Shown piece by piece: positions 1 through 6,800 of a stretch of DNA of 12,459 bases. The stretch lies in assembly GCA_903854075.1 (NCBI GenBank), contig CAINVI010000132.1:1-12459 (forward strand). The letters run 5' to 3'. Under the pieces are notes generated by a model. It saw only the letters and a list, made by a program, of their open reading frames with translations, searched no databases and was not told the DNA's origin. How positions within the stretch are numbered: the first letter of the stretch is position 1; every line of letters begins with the position of its first letter. A program made the translations under genes and the position numbers. Origin of the DNA: Candidatus Pollutiaquabacter sp. (lineage in GTDB: Bacteria > Bacteroidota > Bacteroidia > AKYH767-A > 2013-40CM-41-45).

Positions 1-516
1 AAAGACGGACAGCTTCGCGTGCGTTCTATGGCACTTGTTCACGAGAAGTTTTATCAGGCGGAAGAGCTGTTGGAGATCAACTTCGGGGAGTACATCGAAA
101 AGCTGTGCCACTACTTATATCAGGCGTATGGTGATAAGACCGAACGTATAAAAATCCTGTTGAATGTCGATTCGATTGGACTGGACATGGATACCGCCAT
201 GCCCTGTGGACTGCTGATCAATGAAATTGTAAGTAATGCCTATAAATATGCCTTTCCGGGTTCCCGCGAAGGAACGATTTCCATTGATTTTCACCGAAAT
301 CAAGGACTCGTTACTCTCTCGATTAAAGATACCGGAGTAGGATTACCGGCTGATTTTCAAGAAGATGCGTCCGAAACACTCGGTATGCAATTGATTCAGG
401 CGCTTACCGGCCAGCTGGATGGTAACCTGACGGTGGACCGTAATAACGGGGCTGGATTTTCTGTTACATTTCCGTATCCCAGACCTTCGGCGGGAAACCC
501 CACCCCCTCTTTTTAA
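1..516 (+). CDS. Sensor histidine kinase, C-terminal part (HisKA_2 / HATPase_c), 5' end outside window
   Basis: This is the C-terminal end of a sensor kinase that autophosphorylates from ATP and passes the phosphate to a response regulator. The reading frame is open from base 1, so the GTG at 19 is not taken as the start: the residues before it continue the family's conserved stretch ahead of the 'MALVHEKFYQ' segment typical of HisKA_2 kinases. The ATPase domain shows an N-box (LLINEIVSNAYKYAF, key Asn codon at 235), a G1 box (DTGVGLP, Asp codon at 328) and a G2-like segment (TLGMQLIQALTGQLDG). The phospho-accepting His and any sensor domain lie upstream, outside the window. The stop is followed after 26 nt by a response regulator of the class usually paired with HisKA_2 kinases, so the two are probably one operon and a cognate pair. 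The family call is firm; the stimulus is unknown. Confidence 0.9.
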   Translation, partial: KDGQLRVRSMALVHEKFYQAEELLEINFGEYIEKLCHYLYQAYGDKTERIKILLNVDSIGLDMDTAMPCGLLINEIVSNAYKYAFPGSREGTISIDFHRNQGLVTLSIKDTGVGLPADFQEDASETLGMQLIQALTGQLDGNLTVDRNNGAGFSVTFPYPRPSAGNPTPSF

Positions 517-542
517 GTATAAACACCTGTTAAAGAACCACT

Positions 543-1676
543 ATGGCCACGCTGAAAATCATGATTGTGGAGGATGAGATAATCGTTGCGAAAGACATCC
601 AACGCATCCTTAAAAAGCTCGGGTACGAAGCCTTTGATCCGTTTTCCAACGGAAAAAAAGCGCTTGATGCTATTGAAAAACTCAATCCTGATTTGGTGTT
701 GCTCGACATCAATCTGCGAAGCAGTGAAATGGATGGTGTACATGTTGCGGAACAGATTCATCAGCACTATCAGATACCGTTTATTTTTCTGACCGCCTTC
801 TCCGATAAAAACACGCTGGAGCGTGCAAAGTTGACAGAGCCTTATGGCTACATCATTAAGCCGTTTGAAGAGGATGATATCCGTACAGCGATTGAGATAG
901 CGTACTATAAATACACGAAGGACCTCGAGCTGCAAAATAAAGGCAACCGTTTTGCTGCTGCACTCGACAGTGTCGACGTAGCGGTTATCATCACTGATGC
1001 CAATGAGAAAGTCATCTTCATGAATAAGATGGCAGAGACGCTGACCGGTTGTTTGAAGCAAGAGGCGCTGGGTAAAGATATTTCAGTCGCGATGAAAAAC
1101 TCGCCGCAAGAAACCAAGAACGCATTCAAGACACTCGCCAAAACAGTTGTCGGCGATTCAGGTAAAGACGCTGAGTCGCAGGTGCCGATTTCGAATGGTG
1201 GCGGCGAAAATAAGGTGGCGGTAAATACTTTCCCGATCCTGACGGTCAACAACAAGATCAATGGTTGTGCTTTTGTAATGTCGGCTGGCGATCGTCCTGC
1301 CGCTACCCAGGAAACAACTACCGACAAGAACCTCTTTAATTTCCTGGAAAACATTTATGCGAATAACAGCTTCTTCGTAAAGAAGGATTCGCGGTTTGTA
1401 CGCGTTAATTTTCAGGATATCATGTGGATTGAGGCGCTTGATAATTATGTGATCATCAAGACGTCTTCCAAGGAGCAGTATGTATTGCACAGCTCTATGA
1501 AAGACATTGAATCAAAGTTACCTCCGCTTAATTTCTCTCGCGTTCACCGCTCGTATATTGTGCAGCTGGAGAAAATTGGCGCCCTGGAAGAGAACGCGTG
1601 TATCATCGACGGTAACCGTATTCCGATTGGAAAGTCCTATAAAGACAACCTGATGAGCCGGCTGAATCTTTTTTAA
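543..1676 (+). CDS. Response regulator with REC, PAS-like and LytTR DNA-binding domains
   Basis: Predicted cytoplasmic transcription regulator, 377 residues, in three parts. Residues 4-120 are a receiver domain with every catalytic residue present: acidic pocket E10/D11, phospho-acceptor D55 (LVLLDINL), T84 and K106 (YIIKPF). The segment 'TEPYGYIIKPFEEDDIRTAIEIAYYKY' region matches receivers that usually partner HisKA_2 kinases. Residues about 135-250 look like a PAS domain (AALDSVDVAVIITDANEKVIFMN region, then a later beta-rich part ending GCAFVMS). Residues about 274-377 are a LytTR DNA-binding domain, with the signature RVHRSYIVQL at 333-342 and the closing IPIGKSYKDNL. LytTR proteins bind direct repeats in promoters. 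No clear Shine-Dalgarno precedes the ATG, as is normal in Bacteroidota. The kinase gene ends 26 nt upstream and a strong terminator follows. The PAS insertion between REC and LytTR is less usual than plain REC-LytTR and could add a ligand or dimerisation input (inference). Confidence 0.92.
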   Translation: MATLKIMIVEDEIIVAKDIQRILKKLGYEAFDPFSNGKKALDAIEKLNPDLVLLDINLRSSEMDGVHVAEQIHQHYQIPFIFLTAFSDKNTLERAKLTEPYGYIIKPFEEDDIRTAIEIAYYKYTKDLELQNKGNRFAAALDSVDVAVIITDANEKVIFMNKMAETLTGCLKQEALGKDISVAMKNSPQETKNAFKTLAKTVVGDSGKDAESQVPISNGGGENKVAVNTFPILTVNNKINGCAFVMSAGDRPAATQETTTDKNLFNFLENIYANNSFFVKKDSRFVRVNFQDIMWIEALDNYVIIKTSSKEQYVLHSSMKDIESKLPPLNFSRVHRSYIVQLEKIGALEENACIIDGNRIPIGKSYKDNLMSRLNLF

Positions 1677-1700
1677 TCGTTCGCCGACTAAATAATATCG

Positions 1701-1735
1701 AAGACCCCCGCCGATCAAAGAAGCGGGGGTTTTTC
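1701..1735 (+). terminator. Rho-independent terminator after the two-component operon
   Basis: A perfect 8-bp GC-rich stem (ACCCCCGC at 1704-1711 with GCGGGGGT at 1723-1730) encloses an 11-nt loop and can be extended by a G-T and two A-T pairs. It is followed directly by a short T-run (1730-1734). It lies 27 nt after the LytTR regulator stop and closes that operon. Confidence 0.9.
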
Positions 1736-1781
1736 ATTTAAAAATTAATTGTCGCCAATACCAATTCCGTTTCCTTTCGCG

Positions 1782-1789
1782 TAGCTTTA
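1782..1789 (+). promoter_or_regulatory. Possible -7 element upstream of ABC exporter genes
   Basis: TAGCTTTA matches seven of the eight positions counted loosely in the Bacteroidota -7 consensus TAnnTTTG, and it lies 19-26 nt before the GTG start in the gap following the terminator. No TTTG/TTG -33 element sits at the expected distance, so this is only a candidate. The rest of the 131-nt gap holds the terminator and nothing else I can recognise. Confidence 0.25.
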
Positions 1790-1807
1790 CATCCTCATTC
1801 AACGGCA

Positions 1808-2563
1808 GTGGACATCATTCAGGTAAATAATCTCGTCAAAAAATATGACGGCCTTGTTGCGGTTGATGGCATATCTTTTTCCGTAGCTCCCGGTGAGATT
1901 TTTGGCTTATTGGGACCGAATGGTGCCGGAAAAACCACTACGCTGGAAATCATAGAAACACTCCGTTTGAAATCGTCCGGAGAGGTAAGTGTATGCGGTT
2001 TTTCTATCGACGCGCAGCCGAACGAGATTAAAAAACGAATCGGAGTGCAGTTGCAGGCAGCTGGATATTATCCGAATATTACTCTGGCGGAACAGCTGCG
2101 CTTGTTTGCCGGACTTTATAGTAAGCAGGTGAATGTCGTGGAGATGTTGTCGTTGGTGGGACTGCAAGACAAGGTATCGGCCAAATACAAAGAATTGTCC
2201 GGTGGTCAAAAGCAGCGGTTCTCCGTTTGTACTACGCTGATCAACGATCCTCAGGTTGTTTTCTTGGATGAACCTACTACCGGGCTCGATCCACAGGCGC
2301 GTCGCAATCTTTGGGAGCTGATCCGATCTATACGACAACGCGGTACCACAGTGGTGATTACCACGCATTATATGGACGAGGCTGAGCGGCTCTGTGATCG
2401 GGTGGCTATTATGGAAAAAGGAAAGATTATAGCTCAAGACACTCCGGAACGATTGATCGATCGTTTAGTGGAGTCGGGCTTTGAACGAAAAAAAGAAGTT
2501 AAGAAAGCCAGTCTGGAAGATGTTTTTCTTTCACTTACCGGACATGAGTGGCGCGATGAATAA
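1808..2563 (+). CDS. ABC-2 type exporter, ATP-binding protein (CcmA/DrrA-like)
   Basis: ATPase subunit of an ABC exporter, 251 residues, expected at the inner face of the inner membrane together with the permease encoded next. All motifs are present: Walker A GPNGAGKT (36-43), Q-loop around Q81-Q83, signature LSGGQKQR (130-137), Walker B VVFLDE (150-155) with catalytic E155, D-loop GLD (159-161) and H-loop H187. The chain closes with SLEDVFLSLTG, the usual end of DrrA/CcmA-type ATPases, but reaches it directly after 'DTPERLI', so the roughly 50-60 residue C-terminal extension of DrrA-like proteins is mostly missing. The start is a GTG; no in-frame ATG gives a better N-terminus, and the MDIIQVNNLVKKYDG beginning fits the family. 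The stop is 5 nt before the permease ATG, so the two are co-transcribed. The substrate (drug, lipid or polysaccharide) cannot be read from the sequence. Confidence 0.93.
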   Translation: MDIIQVNNLVKKYDGLVAVDGISFSVAPGEIFGLLGPNGAGKTTTLEIIETLRLKSSGEVSVCGFSIDAQPNEIKKRIGVQLQAAGYYPNITLAEQLRLFAGLYSKQVNVVEMLSLVGLQDKVSAKYKELSGGQKQRFSVCTTLINDPQVVFLDEPTTGLDPQARRNLWELIRSIRQRGTTVVITTHYMDEAERLCDRVAIMEKGKIIAQDTPERLIDRLVESGFERKKEVKKASLEDVFLSLTGHEWRDE

Positions 2564-2568
2564 CGGAC

Positions 2569-3702
2569 ATGCAATCGAAAAAACCGGTGTATAGTCAATG
2601 GGGTGCGATGCTTGCCATATCTAAGGCGAGCTTTCGTTCCATGCTTCGCAGCCCTTCTGCGATCATTTTTGGATTGTTGTTTCCGCTTGTTTTTATTGTT
2701 GTTTTCGGATTCATTAATCCAAGTAATGTCAAGTTTGATGTAACGATTGATCAGCGTTCCGATACCACCGGAGAATTATACGCAGCGCTGAAAAGTAATT
2801 CCTCCTTGCGTTTCCGTACGGTTGAAGACGGACAGCAGGAAGAGCGATTACAAAAGGGACGCATCGACGCCATTTTGTTTTTACAAACTAATCCTGAAAA
2901 TCAGGAAGAGGTGGTGGTTACTACGTCTAAAGCATCGCGTGAACGGGCTAACATTGTAGAAGCGCTGATACAGGAAGTAGTTTCTTCGGTAAACTCTCGG
3001 CGGTTGGACGTGTTGTTTAAAACTACGCCCGACTCACTTCGTATTTCATCCGCCCAGCGCTACGCGATGAAAACAGCCTTGATTCCCGGTCGTGAATATA
3101 AAACGATTGACTTTATCCTGCCCGGCCAGTTAGGGTTCTCTATTCTTAGCGCCGGTGTATTCGGTACAGCGTTTGTGTTTTTTTCCTTACGACAAACCCT
3201 GGTGTTAAAACGATTTTTTGCCACACCTATCAAACGACCGTTTATTATTCTTGGCGAGGCATTGAGTCGTGTTACTTTTCAATTACTCGGATCGCTGATG
3301 ATCATATTGATTGGCCATTTTGTATTTGAATTTACATTGGTGGAAGGCGGTTGGACGGTTGTCAAGCTACTCTTGTTTGCCGCGATAGGACAGCTTGTTT
3401 TTATGGGTTTCGGTTTTGTAGTTTCCGGTATCGCGCGCAACGAAAGCACAATTCCTCCGATTGCCAATATGATAACCCTTCCACAGTTTTTACTCTGCGG
3501 AACATTTTTTCCTATCGATGCGTTTCCCTCCTGGTTGCAAGCCATCAGCCGTATACTTCCGTTAACGTATTTGAACGATTCTTTTCGCCGGATTGCTTTC
3601 GAAGGCGCGCCGTTGCTTGATTTGTTACCGCAACTCGGCGTAATTGGTCTGTGGGGTGTATTGGTATTCTTCCTGGCGGTCCGGTTTTTCCGTTGGGAAT
3701 AG
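2569..3702 (+). CDS. ABC-2 type exporter, permease protein
   Basis: Membrane subunit of the exporter, 377 residues. The topology is typical of ABC-2 permeases: a first membrane segment at about residues 31-50, a soluble loop of about 130 residues expected on the periplasmic side (51-180), then five hydrophobic segments at about 185-208, 225-255, 263-288, 296-318 and 353-373. The LKRFFATPIKR stretch (213-223) after the second segment and the LPQFLLCGTFFPIDAFPSWLQ region with the following PLTYLNDSFR are standard family landmarks. It would pair with the ATPase just upstream to make a homodimeric-permease exporter. The ATG is 5 nt after the ATPase stop. The gene ends 61 nt before the next gene and no strong terminator is visible there. 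Family confident, substrate unknown. Confidence 0.92.
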   Translation: MQSKKPVYSQWGAMLAISKASFRSMLRSPSAIIFGLLFPLVFIVVFGFINPSNVKFDVTIDQRSDTTGELYAALKSNSSLRFRTVEDGQQEERLQKGRIDAILFLQTNPENQEEVVVTTSKASRERANIVEALIQEVVSSVNSRRLDVLFKTTPDSLRISSAQRYAMKTALIPGREYKTIDFILPGQLGFSILSAGVFGTAFVFFSLRQTLVLKRFFATPIKRPFIILGEALSRVTFQLLGSLMIILIGHFVFEFTLVEGGWTVVKLLLFAAIGQLVFMGFGFVVSGIARNESTIPPIANMITLPQFLLCGTFFPIDAFPSWLQAISRILPLTYLNDSFRRIAFEGAPLLDLLPQLGVIGLWGVLVFFLAVRFFRWE

Positions 3703-3729
3703 TGGATGTTTTTCACGGCAACGGTTCTA

Positions 3730-3737
3730 TAACTTTG
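3730..3737 (+). promoter_or_regulatory. Candidate Bacteroidota -7 promoter element for the PKD protein gene
   Basis: TAACTTTG is an exact match to the Bacteroidota consensus TAnnTTTG, 26 nt before the ATG at 3764. A clear TTTG at -33 is not seen at the usual spacing; the region there is only T-rich (3709-3713). It would give the surface protein its own promoter, separate from the ABC genes. Confidence 0.4.
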
Positions 3738-3763
3738 CTATATTTACTACTTTGTAAATCAGG

Positions 3764-3838
3764 ATGTTGGGATTTCGTAGAAAGTCATACTTCGTAGCGT
3801 TGCTTTTACTGCTTTTCTTGCCGGCACTCGTTTCGGCA
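3764..3838 (+). other. Signal peptide of the PKD protein
   Basis: Residues 1-25: positively charged start (FRRK), a hydrophobic core of about a dozen residues (VALLLLLFLPAL) and the cleavage motif V-S-A before Q26. It looks like a Sec signal peptidase I site; there is no lipobox Cys. Confidence 0.9.
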
Positions 3839-6800
3839 CAAGCGGGAAAAAATGGAGCGGTTACTATTACTGTTCCTAATACACCGGTAAACGAATACAC
3901 TACGCTTACCGCCAATGTTGTTGCCAATTCTTCTTCTTTGACGGTAACAGCATCAGCACTCAATGCCTCCGGTGTGTTTACTACACCATTGGCTGCAGGC
4001 GACCTTGTCATGGTTATTCAAATGCAAGGCGCATCCATGGGTCTCAATGATGATACAACGTACGGCGTCATCAACAGCTACAACAACTGTGGCAATTATG
4101 AATTGCGTCAGGTGTTATCGGTTCCCAATCCAACAACGATCAATCTGTCTTGTGGGCTTCAAAAGGCGTACACAGCCACTGGTCGTGTTCAGGTGGTGCG
4201 CGTTCCCAGATACACCACATTGACCATTAACGCCGGCGCCTCTATCACTTGTCCGTCGTGGAATGGAACAACGGGTGGTGTCGTTGCTATTGAAGTGGAC
4301 GGCGCCATGGTCATTAACAGTGGCGGATCGGTGGATGCCAGTGGAAAAGGCTTTCGCGGAGGTGCCCTATCGGAGAATCTATCCGCATTTGGTGCGCTGA
4401 ACTATTTATGGAATGCTGGAAATTACGGGGCAGATAAGGGAGAAGGTATTGCCGGGTCACAAACGGATTATGACGGATTCTCCGGTCGCTTTTGTAAAGG
4501 AGCTCCGGCCAACGGCGGCGGCGGTGCTAATGCACATAATGGCGGTGGCGGTGGCGGTGGTAATGCCGGACTTCCTGCTTCCTGGACCGGCCGTGGAAAT
4601 CCGGATAATGCGTTACCCGCCTATTCGGCAGCATGGGATCTGGAGTACTCCGGATTTGCCGCTTCTACATCTTCCGGTGGCGGAAAAGGTGGTTACACGT
4701 TTTCTTCTGCCAACCTCGATGCCACTCTTGGTGCTCCGGGTCTTGTAACATGGGGCGGTGATTATCGTCGTGAAAACGGAGGCCGCGGAGGTCGTCCGTT
4801 GGATTATTCTTCCGGCCGTATTTTTTTGGGAGGAGGTGGCGGCGCCGGTGATCAAAACGACGGTAAAGGTGGAGCCGGTGGTAATGGCGGTGGTATTATA
4901 TATATCACATCACGTAGTGGAATTTCCGGAAGTGGAACAATTGTCTCTAATGGAATAAACGGTACTAACTCAACCGCTCCCACCTTTCTGAACAGCAGCG
5001 CCGATGGCGCCGGCGGTGGCGGTGCTGCTGGCACCATTTTACTTGATGTTGACAGCCCTATAACCGGAATTACCATTAACGCTAACGGAGGTCGCGGCGG
5101 TAATCAGCAGGTAAACGCCACTAGCTTTGATGCTTATGGTCCAGGTGGCGGTGGCGGCGGCGGCTATATTTCTATTTCGAATGGTGCCGCAACACGATCA
5201 GCAACCGGTGGACAGAATGGAACAACCAATTCGGCGGGACTAACCGAGTTTCCTCCCAATGGCGCAACGCGTGGTGGTCAGGGACAACCGAACGAGAGTC
5301 TACCGTTATTTGTTTTCACCGCAGCGTCTGATACTGTTTGTCCGGGCGCCACAACCTCGCTATCGGTAACATGGCAAGGGAACCTTCCGGCCGGTACAAC
5401 CTTTCAATGGTTCTCTTCGCCTGTTGGCGGTGCGCCGCTTGCTACCGGCACTACGTTTAACACACCCAATATTTTATCATCAACTATTTTTTATGTCGGT
5501 ACGTGCCCCGGATTTTATCGGATAGCGGTTCCTGTGGAAGTGATTTTCTTAAACGGATATTTTACATCACCCAATGTTTGTTCCGGTGCTACTGCTTATT
5601 TCGCCGGTCTGGGGAATTCTTTTCCCGGAACTATTGTAAGTTGGACGTGGAATTTTGGAGATGGAAGTCCAACGGTTGGCGGGCAAAATGCTTCTCACCT
5701 CTATGCTGCTAACGGCAGTTATCTGGTAACATTGACCGTAGAGGACAACTACGGGTGTCAGGCGGTATCACCATTAACTGTGAACGTTCAGCCGGGCCCA
5801 CAAACAAGTTTTACTACGTCAACTACCACAGGTTGCGGACCGCTCCCGGTTTCGTTTACTAACACCACCACGGGAGGAACTACGTACAATTGGAATTTCG
5901 GCGATGGCGGCACATCAACATCAACCAATGCATCGCACACGTACACGGCCCCTGGCACATATAATGTTTCGCTAATCGCAGCCAATGGCACCTGTTCGGA
6001 TACATTAACGCAGGCTGCACTCATTACCGTTAATGAAAAGCCAACGGCAGCATTCACTACATCTGGAGCGGTTTGCCTGGGCGATACGATTTTCTTTACC
6101 AATAATTCTACGACCTCTTCCGGTGCAGCAATCAGTTATTCCTGGAATTTCGGTGACGGCTCTCCAACTACTACGCTCAACAATCCATTTCATAGTTATG
6201 CTACCGCCGGTAACTTCCAGGTAAGATTAACAGCAACAGCTAATGGTTGCACGGATGACACACTAATTTCGGTGATTGTAAATCCTGCTCCGGTAGCCGC
6301 TTTCACGCCGAGCGCGTTGAGTGGTTGCGGACCTACCACGATTAATTTCACCAATACCACAACAGGCTCTCCCTCCTACCTGTGGAGTTTTGGTGACGGA
6401 ACCAACGCTGTCGCTGCCAGTCCGTCGCATCTCTACACGCAAAACGGAGTCTATTCAGTTACACTAATTGCTACACAGGGTAGTTGCTCAGATACCGTTT
6501 CGGCGATCAACCTAATCACCATCGCTCCCAAACCTACGAGCTCTTTTTCAGCAACCAATGTTTGCCTGGGCGACACGGTTCGGTTTACTAATCTATCTAC
6601 CGGCAACGGCGGAACAATTTCCTTGAACACCTGGAACTTCGGCGACGGCTCTCCGGTTAACAACCAAACATCACCGGCCTACGTTTATTCGGCAGCGGGT
6701 TCGTATCAGGTGCGCCTTACAGTGACATCCGGGGCCTGTACGGACGATACAGTCATTACCGTTAGTGTGAGTCCGGCACCTGTTGCGGCTTTCAGTAGTG

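Noticed and set aside
19..21. GTG at 19 as the start of the first kinase gene
   Set aside because: The frame is open to base 1 and the upstream residues continue the conserved kinase sequence; the ATPase domain alone would have no phospho-acceptor.
3690..3724. Inverted repeat CCGTTG / CAACGG around the ABC permease stop, as a terminator
   Set aside because: Only six base pairs with a 23-nt loop and no T-run directly after it; likely chance.
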